A stretch of 9,010 bases of DNA from JAMQKA01 sp033722415 (GTDB lineage: Bacteria > Bacteroidota > Rhodothermia > Balneolales > Balneolaceae), in NCBI GenBank assembly GCA_033722415.1, contig JAWVZC010000164.1, positions 1 to 9,010 on the forward strand, given 5' to 3'. Within the stretch, counting starts at the first letter, position 1; each line of letters begins with the position of its first letter. The position numbers and the translations under genes were made by a program. Shown piece after piece: positions 1 through 7,119 of the stretch. The notes under the pieces were generated by a model. The model ran no database searches. It saw nothing but the letters and a program-made list of their open reading frames with translations, and was not told the DNA's origin.

Positions 1-613
1 ACTGACCGAGAGCCGCCACCTGAGACAGAATATAGTCGTACTTCCGGAGGATGAGCAGCAGGTACGACCCGGAGATACCGGGTAAAATCATTGCACAGAT
101 GGCGATAGACCCGCTGAAAAAGACGAACAGCGCGGTTTCCGGGGTGTCGGTGGGTACCAGGGTTACCACCCAGAACCCGACGATCGCCCCCACAAGGATC
201 AACCCGCCATGCCCCCAGGTGAGCCCGTCAATCGCCTTGACCAGGATCCAGATCGATCCAACGATCAAACCGAAAAAGAGGCCGTAAATCAGTTCCGGGT
301 CGGTAAACATGAATACCTGCAGGGGTACAATACGCGTAAAAAACAGGATTGCCGCGGCGATACCGCTGAACAGCATAAGCAGAAATTTCCAGTGGATCAC
401 CTGCAGTGCCGAACGCCATTGGAGGGTAACCAGCTGCCTGACAAACCGGGTGTTGGCACTCTTGATCGCGTTGATCAGCCGTTCGTAAATCCCGAGTATC
501 AGCGCAAGCGTGCCCCCGCTCACTCCCGGGACGATATCCGCTGATCCCATCAAAAACCCCTTGGCCATCAGAACCGGCCACTCTTTCCACGAGGTATGCT
601 CAGCTTCTGCCAT
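1..613 (-). CDS. DUF368 membrane protein, PopT-like polyprenyl-phosphate transporter (partial, 3' end outside window)
   Basis: Reading the reverse strand from the ATG at 613 gives 204 codons with no stop before the window edge. The two family hallmarks are visible: ADIVPGVSGGT at residues 25-35, followed by a hydrophobic stretch and IYERL, and a second copy-like motif MILPGISGSYLLL at about 175-187 followed by RKYD. Further hydrophobic segments lie near residues 79-93, 108-127 and 135-153. This fits a polytopic inner-membrane protein of usually about 300 residues, so roughly the last third is missing. Known of the family: DUF368 proteins have been implicated in returning undecaprenyl phosphate across the cytoplasmic membrane for reuse in peptidoglycan and other envelope polymer synthesis. 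The exact role here is inferred. The start is uncertain: an in-frame GTG at 658, directly after a stop codon, would add 15 residues, and neither start has a good Shine-Dalgarno sequence. It lies downstream of pcm on the same strand, 210 nt away. Confidence 0.92.
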   Translation of the reverse strand, partial: MAEAEHTSWKEWPVLMAKGFLMGSADIVPGVSGGTLALILGIYERLINAIKSANTRFVRQLVTLQWRSALQVIHWKFLLMLFSGIAAAILFFTRIVPLQVFMFTDPELIYGLFFGLIVGSIWILVKAIDGLTWGHGGLILVGAIVGFWVVTLVPTDTPETALFVFFSGSIAICAMILPGISGSYLLLILRKYDYILSQVAALGQ

Positions 614-701
614 TTCCGTTTCGGGCGTAGATGAAATAGTACTATTCTCTTTTACCACTTAGCCGGGGAAACAGTTAATTTTGGATTGTAGAGATTGGGG
701 T

Positions 702-736
702 GACCGTGGATCGATGACCGGTGACGGGTACACCGT
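702..736. repeat. Degenerate 7-bp tandem repeat, GACCGGT type
   Basis: Reading from 702 in steps of seven gives GACCGTG, GATCGAT, GACCGGT, GACGGGT and the looser ACACCGT. It lies in the 210-nt spacer between the pcm stop and the DUF368 start. The same heptamer family recurs at 4605-4681. The rest of this spacer shows only a weak hairpin at 754-768 and no gene. Confidence 0.6.
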
Positions 737-823
737 CCTGGCTTGATAGCGATAAACAGGGGCTGTTTTGGACTGCATGTCATTTTATTTCCATTCGATA
801 TTTACAAATTTGATCCCCTGGGT

Positions 824-1531
824 TTATTTGCTGCCGCCGTTCCAGCCCTTTTCACCGATCAGGGGAACAAACTTGAAATCCCGGAAATTCTCCTCTTCAT
901 ACTCATCCTCCCTGATCTTGATGATTCGCTTCATCACCTGCCGGGAAGAGCTGCCGACGGGTATGACCAGCCGCCCGTTGACATTCAGCTGTTTGACCAG
1001 TTCATCGGGCACAACCGGTGCACCCGCGGTAACCACGATGGCATCATACGGGGCGTAGGCCGACCAGCCCAGGGTTCCGTCTCCCAGTTTAAGCTGAACC
1101 TTGTACCCCAGCTCCCGCAGTATCGAACGGGCCTTCTCGTAGAGTTCCTCATGTCGTTCGATGGTGTATACCTCCGCCCCCAGCTCGCAGAGAATCGCGG
1201 CCTGGTACCCCGATCCGGTACCGATCTCAAGAACTTTTTCCCCGGGCTTCACTTCCAGCAATTCGGTTTGGCGGGCCACGGTGTAGGGCTGTGAGATGGT
1301 CTGCTCCTTGCCGATCGGCAGGGCGGTGTCCTTGTAGGCGCGATCGGCCAGTGCCGTGTCCACAAACTGGTGACGCGGCACGATGGTAAACGCCTCCAGT
1401 ACCCGCTCATCTTCGATACCTTTCTGACGAAGGGTTTCGACCAGCCGCCTTCGGCGCTGTTTAAATTTCAGATCTCCGTGCCCGGATCCCCAGTTAAGCA
1501 TGTTCAATCGCTGCCGTTTTTTCAAGAACAT
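824..1531 (-). CDS. pcm: Protein-L-isoaspartate O-methyltransferase
   Basis: A 235-residue cytosolic enzyme that uses S-adenosylmethionine to methylate L-isoaspartyl residues in age-damaged proteins, starting their repair. Family signatures appear in order: VPRHQFVD at residues 51-58, QTISQPYTVA at 77-86, the SAM-binding motif VLEIGTGSGYQ at 100-110, an acidic residue at the end of the next strand (TIERHEE), GDGTLGW at 150-156, YDAIVVTAGAP at 162-172, GRLVIPVG at 186-193 and the C-terminal FVPLIGEKGW at 221-230. Length matches the family apart from a basic N-terminal stretch. Two starts are possible: 1531 (chosen as the longest) or the in-frame ATG at 1501 (residue 11), since the conserved domain begins only near residue 23. 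It is divergent from the AsmA-family gene. The common partner surE is not present in this window. No terminator is evident downstream. Confidence 0.96.
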   Translation of the reverse strand: MFLKKRQRLNMLNWGSGHGDLKFKQRRRRLVETLRQKGIEDERVLEAFTIVPRHQFVDTALADRAYKDTALPIGKEQTISQPYTVARQTELLEVKPGEKVLEIGTGSGYQAAILCELGAEVYTIERHEELYEKARSILRELGYKVQLKLGDGTLGWSAYAPYDAIVVTAGAPVVPDELVKQLNVNGRLVIPVGSSSRQVMKRIIKIREDEYEEENFRDFKFVPLIGEKGWNGGSK

Positions 1532-1538
1532 CGTTCGT

Positions 1539-1570
1539 GTGATTCACCTAAACATAAGGAATGTGAATCA
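1539..1570. promoter_or_regulatory. Inverted repeat in pcm upstream region, possible operator
   Basis: TGATTCAC at 1540-1547 and GTGAATCA at 1563-1570 are exact inverted copies separated by 15 nt. Each arm is itself close to a GTGA-N-TCAC palindrome (perfect at 1539-1547), so it can also be read as two dyad sites whose centres lie 24 bp apart. It sits 8 nt upstream of the pcm start at 1531, where a promoter or operator would be expected. The DNA symmetry is seen directly; binding by a regulator is inference. As a hairpin it would have only 8 bp with a 15-nt loop, so a DNA-binding site is more plausible than an RNA structure. Confidence 0.4.
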
Positions 1571-1756
1571 ATAAAACGGATATTTATTTCCCTGATTCCT
1601 CCCGAACGGTGACGGATTCAGCCCGATCAGGATGAAGGTACGCCCGCACACCGAACTGCCGATCCGCCCCCGGAACACAAGATTTAATATGGTGGAAACC
1701 GATAAAATGGTTACTTTGAAAATTTCAACAACCCGTTCATTATTTCAGATCGCGAC

Positions 1757-4498
1757 ATGAAAACGCTGGTAAAAATAGCTGCCGGATTGCTGCTGTTCAT
1801 CATCATTCTTATCGTTGGGCTAAACCTCTACTTTTCCGATGAACGCCTAAAAAAAATCATCATGCCCTATGTTAATGATGCGGCGGGGCGCGAGGTGCAG
1901 GTCGAAGAGATGTCGCTCACTTTTTTCAGCACGTTTCCGCAGCCGGGCCTTAGCATTCGAAACATGACTATTCCGGGGGATACGCCCGATGACACCCTTG
2001 CCTCCCTGGAGGAGTTTGTCGCCGGTGTCGAACTTTTCCCGCTTCTGGGCAACCGGATCAACATTACGGAGATCATCCTGCGGAAACCGAAGTTCCAATA
2101 CCGGGTTAACCCGGACAGTACCAGCAATCTTGACTTTCTGATGACCGGCGAACCGGATACTGCTGCCGTGGATTCGACCGTCTATGAGCTGAATATTCCC
2201 CGCTTCACCATTACCGGCGCCCGCCTGCAGTATCATGATGCCACTTCCAGCACCTCGGTGCTGCTTGACGACCTGGACGCCAACATTTCCCTGCAGTATG
2301 CCGACCTGATCACCAGCAGCGTGGATGCCGAACTGGGAGGACTCAGCGCCACGGTGGACGGGCAGCAGTACCTGAACCGGCTGCCCCTGAGCCTTTCACA
2401 GCGATCGGTCCTCGATCTTGCCGCCGAGACCCTGAACCTGGGGAGCGGCACGTTTTCCATTCGCGGGCTGAACCTCAGCCTGTCGGGGGCCATAGCCAAC
2501 TGGAGCTCTGACACCCCCTCGGTTGACCTCCGGTTTGCATCCTCGTCAGACAATTTTTCCGAAATACTGCACCTCGTCCCGGACGAATTCAGCAGGGATA
2601 TCGAACAGCTGGAGACCAGGGGCAGCCTCTCCATCAACGGCAGCCTGAACGGAGTGATCGGCGGCGACACCCCTCCCTCGTTTAACGTCGATCTTTCGGT
2701 ACAGGATGGCTACCTGAAATACCCCGACCTGCCCCAGTCCATTGACCGTGTGGAGATCAGTGCCAACGCAACCCGGGACCATGTGGACATAACGTCGTTC
2801 AATCTGCAGGCCGGACAGAACCGGTTCTCCCTTAACGGTGATATCCAGCACCCGATGGACGAGCCCCGCCGGTCGGTGAACCTCTCTGCCGATCTATTTT
2901 TTGATCTGTCCACCATCAAAAACTTCTATCCCATTGACGAAGACACCCTGAAACTGGAGGGAACCATGACGGCGAAAGCGGTTCTGAAGGGGAAAGCGGA
3001 TCAGATTGAACGGGCGGTTGAAAGCGGAACCATAACGCTGCAGAACGGGTATATCGCCAGCAGGCACCTGGGCAAACCGATCGAGGATATCACGCTCACC
3101 TCCACCCTGGAGGGCAACCGGCTATCGATCTCGGAAGCGCGCTTCCGCTCCGGGAAAAACGACCTGTCGATTTCGGGAACCGTAACCGACTACCTTAGCG
3201 AAGACCCGGCAGTTGACCTGCAGATGAGAGGCAGCGCCCAGTTTTCCGAAATCCAGAATTATTACGACCTGCAGCCGACAATTACCGAGCTGACCGGGAG
3301 TGGCGAACTCAACCTTGCAGTCGCGGGACCGCTGCAGGATCCGGCCGGCTTGCGGCTTAACGGGCGAGCGGTAGTCAGCGACGTAAACATGAGCGGGGAT
3401 TCGCTGGGTCAACCCGTCAAAAATTTAAACGGGGAAATGCAGCTTACCCCCGGTTCGGTGGACCTTACCGACCTGCGGTTCCAGCTGGGATCGTCGGATC
3501 TGGTCCTCAGCGGTTCGCTAACAAACTACATGGAGTACCTGAAACTGAAAGCTGATCGTGAAACAACCCCGGAACTTACGGGCCGGTTTCGCAGCTCCTA
3601 TTTTACCCTGGACGAATTGATCGACTGGGAAGATACGACCACTACCCCCATCCCGATTGAACTGCCCGACCTGAACAGTTCGGTCAGTGCCGGAATCGAC
3701 ACCCTGCTGATTACCGGCGTCACTATGCGGAATCTCAGCGCCGAGGCGGGTACCACCCCGTCAAGGATTACTCTTGAGAAGGCCTCCATAGAACTGTTCG
3801 GCGGCAACGCCGAAGGCTCGTTTGTCTGGAGTGTACCCCGGCCCGATCGGACCGACATCACTTTCAGGGGAACGCTTGACGGGCTGCAAATCGGCTCGTT
3901 TTTCGAGGAGTTCCAGGTGCTGGGGGAAAAGAGCCTGTTTCACCGGTACGTTACCGGTTCCTTCAGTGCCGATGTCGAGTACTATTCGGAACTGGATGTT
4001 TTCCTGGAGCCCGACATTCCCTCCACCGAGATGAACGGATCGTTCACGATGACCAAATCACGCATCAAGGGACACCCGCTGCAGGAGCGGCTGGCCATGC
4101 TGCTGAAAGCCGATGAATTGCGAAATATCGCACTTGACGAGTCGAACACCCGGTTTCAGATCAGCAACAGCGTGATGACGATTGAGAATCTGGGGCTTAC
4201 CAGCGGCGATATCGGGGCGGAGATGAGCGGTACCCGCCACCTGATCAATGACTCGATCGATTACAAGCTGAGCGTCTTCCTCCCGGGGCGATTTCGCAGC
4301 CGGATCGCGTCGGTGATCTCCGAACAAGCCACGGAGGCCCTGACGCAGGAAAACGGCACCATCCTGCTGCCGCTGCGCGTCACCGGTACCCAGGCCAACC
4401 CGCAGATTCGGCCCGACCAGGATGTCATCAAACCGATCCTGAAAGAGTTCCTGAAAGACAAGGCGGGCAACGCCCTTAAGAAACTCTTTGGAAATTAG
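1757..4498 (+). CDS. AsmA-family envelope protein with internal repeats
   Basis: A 913-residue protein with an N-terminal membrane anchor (hydrophobic residues about 8-25, after a short basic start) followed by a long periplasmic, beta-rich region. The segment right after the anchor (residues 28-130: LKKIIMPYVNDAAGREVQV, LSIRNMTIPG, ITEIILRKPKF) is the typical AsmA-type N-terminus. The C-terminal part (about 700-885, ending ILLPLRVTGTQANPQI) resembles the AsmA C-terminal region. Between them lie repeats of about 113 residues, marked by glycines at 244, 361, 474 and 586 in an L-S-G/L-N-G context. Family knowledge: AsmA, TamB and YhdP proteins form repeating beta-groove bridges that move or control phospholipids between inner and outer membrane. 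A lipid-handling role here is inferred by homology. No Shine-Dalgarno is seen before the ATG, and the next in-frame Met (residue 36) would remove the anchor. The gene appears monocistronic: divergent from pcm and convergent with the DUF5916 gene. Confidence 0.92.
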   Translation: MKTLVKIAAGLLLFIIILIVGLNLYFSDERLKKIIMPYVNDAAGREVQVEEMSLTFFSTFPQPGLSIRNMTIPGDTPDDTLASLEEFVAGVELFPLLGNRINITEIILRKPKFQYRVNPDSTSNLDFLMTGEPDTAAVDSTVYELNIPRFTITGARLQYHDATSSTSVLLDDLDANISLQYADLITSSVDAELGGLSATVDGQQYLNRLPLSLSQRSVLDLAAETLNLGSGTFSIRGLNLSLSGAIANWSSDTPSVDLRFASSSDNFSEILHLVPDEFSRDIEQLETRGSLSINGSLNGVIGGDTPPSFNVDLSVQDGYLKYPDLPQSIDRVEISANATRDHVDITSFNLQAGQNRFSLNGDIQHPMDEPRRSVNLSADLFFDLSTIKNFYPIDEDTLKLEGTMTAKAVLKGKADQIERAVESGTITLQNGYIASRHLGKPIEDITLTSTLEGNRLSISEARFRSGKNDLSISGTVTDYLSEDPAVDLQMRGSAQFSEIQNYYDLQPTITELTGSGELNLAVAGPLQDPAGLRLNGRAVVSDVNMSGDSLGQPVKNLNGEMQLTPGSVDLTDLRFQLGSSDLVLSGSLTNYMEYLKLKADRETTPELTGRFRSSYFTLDELIDWEDTTTTPIPIELPDLNSSVSAGIDTLLITGVTMRNLSAEAGTTPSRITLEKASIELFGGNAEGSFVWSVPRPDRTDITFRGTLDGLQIGSFFEEFQVLGEKSLFHRYVTGSFSADVEYYSELDVFLEPDIPSTEMNGSFTMTKSRIKGHPLQERLAMLLKADELRNIALDESNTRFQISNSVMTIENLGLTSGDIGAEMSGTRHLINDSIDYKLSVFLPGRFRSRIASVISEQATEALTQENGTILLPLRVTGTQANPQIRPDQDVIKPILKEFLKDKAGNALKKLFGN

Positions 4499-4513
4499 CA
4501 GAGGAAATCAGTG

Positions 4514-4562
4514 GTAAAGTGTTAAGTTTCAAGTGTTAAGTGTTAAGTGTTAAGGTAAAAGT
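4514..4562. repeat. 7-bp tandem repeat, GTTAAGT type
   Basis: Seven consecutive heptamers start 16 nt after the AsmA-family stop codon: GTAAAGT, GTTAAGT, TTCAAGT, GTTAAGT, GTTAAGT, GTTAAGG, TAAAAGT. Four are exact or one mismatch from GTTAAGT. This is part of the 282-nt convergent spacer, which contains no credible gene. Confidence 0.85.
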
Positions 4563-4604
4563 TATGCTTTTTCTCAATATTGCAACGTGGAAATAGTAAT
4601 GGAC

Positions 4605-4681
4605 GACCGTAGACCGAGGTCCGGTGACCGGTGTTTGCTGACGGCTGATTGCTGACAGGTGACCGGAGTGCCGTGGTCAGT
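4605..4681. repeat. Degenerate 7-bp tandem repeat, GACCGGT/GACGGCT type
   Basis: Eleven heptamers in one unbroken phase: GACCGTA, GACCGAG, GTCCGGT, GACCGGT, GTTTGCT, GACGGCT, GATTGCT, GACAGGT, GACCGGA, GTGCCGT, GGTCAGT. Ten of the eleven start with GA, GT or GG followed by a pyrimidine-rich or CC/CG centre, and most end in a G or C followed by T. Same family as 702-736. Confidence 0.7.
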
Positions 4682-4720
4682 TTAACAGTGGGTCGGTGCC
4701 GAGTGTTAAACGTTGTTTGG

Positions 4721-4748
4721 GAAATTGAGATTTGCTATTTGGTATTTG
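4721..4748. repeat. Degenerate 7-bp tandem repeat, NNATTTG type
   Basis: Four heptamers: GAAATTG, AGATTTG, CTATTTG, GTATTTG, the last three sharing NNATTTG or close to it. This is the third heptamer flavour in the same convergent spacer and lies just beyond the 3' end of the DUF5916 gene. It is short, so support is weaker than for the other two arrays. Confidence 0.5.
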
Positions 4749-4780
4749 TGTGTGATCAGGTCCTGAAATTGGTAACCGAA

Positions 4781-7024
4781 TCAAAACCGGTGGGTATAGC
4801 TCAGCTTGATAACCCCCGACCGGTTGGTAGTTCGCAGCCGTTCCAGGGGATCGTCGAACCAGTTGTGATTATATACGAGATAGAGATCCGATCCCGGGCG
4901 TATGATCCACCGGAGGCGGTTGTTCATGGACATATCCCTGCTGAGGTTGTCGTATTGAAGGTTCGTTGTGATAAACAATGAGGTTGTTAGATCCACATTG
5001 GCCTCAAAACGGAACAGGTCGGTACTGAAACTGCCCTCATCCAGGTTTACATCGGTGTGCACGTACTCCGGGGTCAGTTCAATTCCGGGATAGGGCCGCA
5101 CGGTCAGTTCCGAGCTGTATTCGGTGGACCGGCCCGACCAAAACCCGCCGGTTTCCACGGCTACCTCCCCCGAAATTCGCCGGTACGAGGCTGTCTCCAC
5201 CCCCACCTCGGTGCTCCAGGTGCGGTAATCTCCCGTCGGGATGATAATTGAACCATCCCGCCTGATATCGAACGGTTCCCGGAGTTTTTCAAAATTATTG
5301 GAGAGATCCAGTTCCACCACATCCCCCGACATAAAGGTAAGATCGAACAGGGTGAACCGGATCTCCTGGGTCAGCAGTTCAAAATCGAGGTCCATCAGGT
5401 GTTCAAATCGCAGCTCCCAGTCGATCTGCTGGATGAGATCACTGCTCGTAAATTGCGGGGAGTACTCGACAGAGGGCTGCAGCCGTCGAAACGCGTTCCT
5501 GGGCGTAAACCCCACCGCCGGGCTGAAGGCGTTCCCGAATTCGCGGTAGGAGACGTGGGCCTCCCACGGCTGGTTCGGGTAGTTCAGCCGGATGCCACGG
5601 GAAGAGCGGTCCCAGATATTGGTGGTATCGATATCGGCAAACGGGGAGTTATGGAACACAAAAAATGCCTGGAACTGGAGATTCCTGTTTCCCATGAAAT
5701 TCGACGTCCCAAGTTCAAGATCGGCCCCGAGTGTGTGGCGATCCTGCAGGGCGGGCTGCATATCTTCGCTGTCCCGGGTTGATCGCCGGGTATATATCAT
5801 TCCGATCGTGCTTTCGGACCCGATATTTCGTTTGACCCGGGCCACGGAGAAGTTCTCCGGTTCTACCTGTCCCTTTTCACCGGTGCGCACGTGGAGCAGT
5901 GCAAGGTTATACTGCCCCGCGTTCCCCAGCACACGCGCCCCGTATGTTATCGGTATCGGCTGGCCGCCCTGCAGCCCTATCCGCCGACTGAAATAGGGAT
6001 TAATGTTGCTGGAAGGGGCAAATTCATAGATGTTGGCACCCTCCAGGAAAAAATCCCGCTGTTCCGGAAAAAAGAGCGGAAACCGGGTGAGGTTTACCCG
6101 CCGTTGGTCGACCTCGGCCTCGGCGAAATCGGTATTGAACGTGAGAGAGGCTTTCAGGCTCGGAGTGATGCTGTAATTGATATCGAGCCCGCCGTCAAGG
6201 TTCGTATCGGTCTGATCCCCGGACGGCAGTGCCCGATCTTCGGTCCCGCTCAAAATACCAAACGGCACGACCTCGAGTCCCACACCCTGCGACATCCCTT
6301 TCAACCCGGTAAGCACACCGGCATCCTGCGGGCGGGCAATCCCCTGGTTGCGACGAAACCCGGTCCAGAGAGCGGTCTCGTTTTTGCGGCGTATCACCCG
6401 CATGAAATTAGCGCCCCAGCGGTCGCTGGCGGCATCAAAATTGAAGGTGCGAAATGGAATTCTGATCTCCGCCGACCACCCGAAATCACTGATCACGGTT
6501 CGGGCATCCCAGATGCCGTCCCAGTTTAGATTGATTTCGTTACCCTGCCCGGTGCTGATCAAACCGTCGGTTCGGAGCCCATTGGGGTTCACCTCCATGA
6601 AATATGCCGATCGCTGATCGTTAAAGGTATCCAGGATCCAGGTAAAGCGTTCGTCTGATACAATGCGGACATCCCGCCGTTTCTGATAGGCTTTTATACC
6701 GGAGGGATTCTCATCAAACAGTATAACCCCAATATAGAGGTACTCACTGTCGTAGGCGATACGCACCTCGGTACGTTCGGTGGCCGGTGCTCCCTCCCGG
6801 GGTTCCTGCTGCCGAAAGCCGGTGGCAGGGGCAATCTCGTTCCAAAAGGTCTCCGTTACGCTCCCGTCAAATACGATGCGGGCATCCGCCGGAAGCCGTT
6901 GCGCCTGCAGTGATTTTTTCGGGCTGTCCTGTGCCAACACCGCCTGCGGCACCACCAATAGTAGGCTGACAGCAAGTTTCACCCATAATCCCGACCTGTT
7001 TCTCCCAATCCTGGTTCCTATCAT
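4781..7024 (-). CDS. CBM9-like/DUF5916 predicted outer-membrane beta-barrel protein
   Basis: A 747-residue exported protein. It has a signal peptide: basic residues 5-16, a hydrophobic core at about 17-29, and likely cleavage after VLA at 31. Residues about 45-225 carry a carbohydrate-binding family 9-like fold: ARIVFDGSVTETFWNEI at 48-64, the P-E-G turn near 75-80, TEVRIAYDSEYLYIGV at 85-100, NPNGLRTD at 146-153, GWSAEIRIPF at 182-191. From about 245 to the end is a DUF5916-type region rich in alternating beta-strand patterns, with FFPEQRDFFLEGANIYEF and AVGFTPRNAFRRL as recognisable landmarks. The last residues, KLSYTHRF, end in Phe with alternating hydrophobic or aromatic positions, as in barrel proteins inserted by BamA. 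Substrate and function are unknown for the family; binding of a glycan or transport across the outer membrane are only possibilities. It lies downstream of a two-component system on the same strand, 245 nt away, so it probably has its own promoter. No Shine-Dalgarno precedes the ATG. Confidence 0.93.
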   Translation of the reverse strand: MIGTRIGRNRSGLWVKLAVSLLLVVPQAVLAQDSPKKSLQAQRLPADARIVFDGSVTETFWNEIAPATGFRQQEPREGAPATERTEVRIAYDSEYLYIGVILFDENPSGIKAYQKRRDVRIVSDERFTWILDTFNDQRSAYFMEVNPNGLRTDGLISTGQGNEINLNWDGIWDARTVISDFGWSAEIRIPFRTFNFDAASDRWGANFMRVIRRKNETALWTGFRRNQGIARPQDAGVLTGLKGMSQGVGLEVVPFGILSGTEDRALPSGDQTDTNLDGGLDINYSITPSLKASLTFNTDFAEAEVDQRRVNLTRFPLFFPEQRDFFLEGANIYEFAPSSNINPYFSRRIGLQGGQPIPITYGARVLGNAGQYNLALLHVRTGEKGQVEPENFSVARVKRNIGSESTIGMIYTRRSTRDSEDMQPALQDRHTLGADLELGTSNFMGNRNLQFQAFFVFHNSPFADIDTTNIWDRSSRGIRLNYPNQPWEAHVSYREFGNAFSPAVGFTPRNAFRRLQPSVEYSPQFTSSDLIQQIDWELRFEHLMDLDFELLTQEIRFTLFDLTFMSGDVVELDLSNNFEKLREPFDIRRDGSIIIPTGDYRTWSTEVGVETASYRRISGEVAVETGGFWSGRSTEYSSELTVRPYPGIELTPEYVHTDVNLDEGSFSTDLFRFEANVDLTTSLFITTNLQYDNLSRDMSMNNRLRWIIRPGSDLYLVYNHNWFDDPLERLRTTNRSGVIKLSYTHRF

Positions 7025-7044
7025 TACCCGTCTGGTTTTTGTGT

Positions 7045-7074
7045 ATCGTAGTTATTGATGTATTTTGATGTATT
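7045..7074 (-). promoter_or_regulatory. Candidate response-regulator site and -10 element before the DUF5916 gene
   Basis: TTGATGTATT occurs twice in perfect tandem at 7055-7064 and 7065-7074 (on the minus strand AATACATCAA twice). The 10-bp period is about one helical turn, the arrangement typical of OmpR/PhoB-type regulator boxes. On the minus strand, four bases further on lies TACGAT (7050-7045), a 4/6 match to a sigma-70 -10, about 20 nt before the DUF5916 ATG at 7024. No -35 element is evident, as often seen at activator-dependent promoters. The repeat is seen directly; its use as a binding site is inference supported by the neighbouring OmpR-family regulator. Confidence 0.4.
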
Positions 7075-7101
7075 TAGTGCGTATTACCCGGAACTCAACG
7101 C

Positions 7102-7119
7102 GATACCATGCATGATACC
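7102..7119. repeat. GATACC-ATGCAT-GATACC direct repeat
   Basis: Two exact GATACC hexamers separated by the palindrome ATGCAT, a 12-bp period, within the spacer upstream of the DUF5916 gene, about 80 nt from its start. This could be a second regulator site, but hexamer pairs of this kind arise by chance fairly easily. Confidence 0.3.

Noticed and set aside
228..590. 120-codon minus-strand open frame near the left edge
   Set aside because: It is in a different frame from the DUF368 reading, which carries both family motifs and membrane segments.
754..768. Hairpin AAACAG-GGG-CTGTTT downstream of pcm
   Set aside because: Only 6 bp, mostly A-T, with no T-run in the pcm direction; too weak for an intrinsic terminator.
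743..1294. 183-codon plus-strand open frame opposite pcm
   Set aside because: It lies antisense to the clearly recognisable methyltransferase, its translation shows no domain, and such frames are expected opposite GC-rich genes.
1716..1743. TTGAAA, 16 nt, CATTAT before the AsmA-family start
   Set aside because: The -10 match is only 4/6 and the primary sigma factor of FCB bacteria prefers a different consensus, so it is not distinguishable from chance.
4557..4571. AAAAG-TTATG-CTTTT hairpin with T-run after the AsmA-family gene
   Set aside because: A 5-bp stem with one G-C pair is unlikely to terminate transcription; it is partly the end of the heptamer array.
4788..4860. tRNA-like string GGGTATAGCTCAG
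   Set aside because: It resembles the 5' part of a tRNA, but no anticodon stem, T-arm or matching acceptor strand follows. It is the end of the DUF5916 coding sequence.
4649..4981. 110-codon plus-strand open frame across the convergent spacer
   Set aside because: It runs through the heptamer repeats and antisense into the DUF5916 3' end, and has no domain or ribosome site.
5891..6529. 212-codon plus-strand open frame opposite the DUF5916 gene
   Set aside because: Antisense shadow of a well-supported coding sequence, with no recognisable motif.
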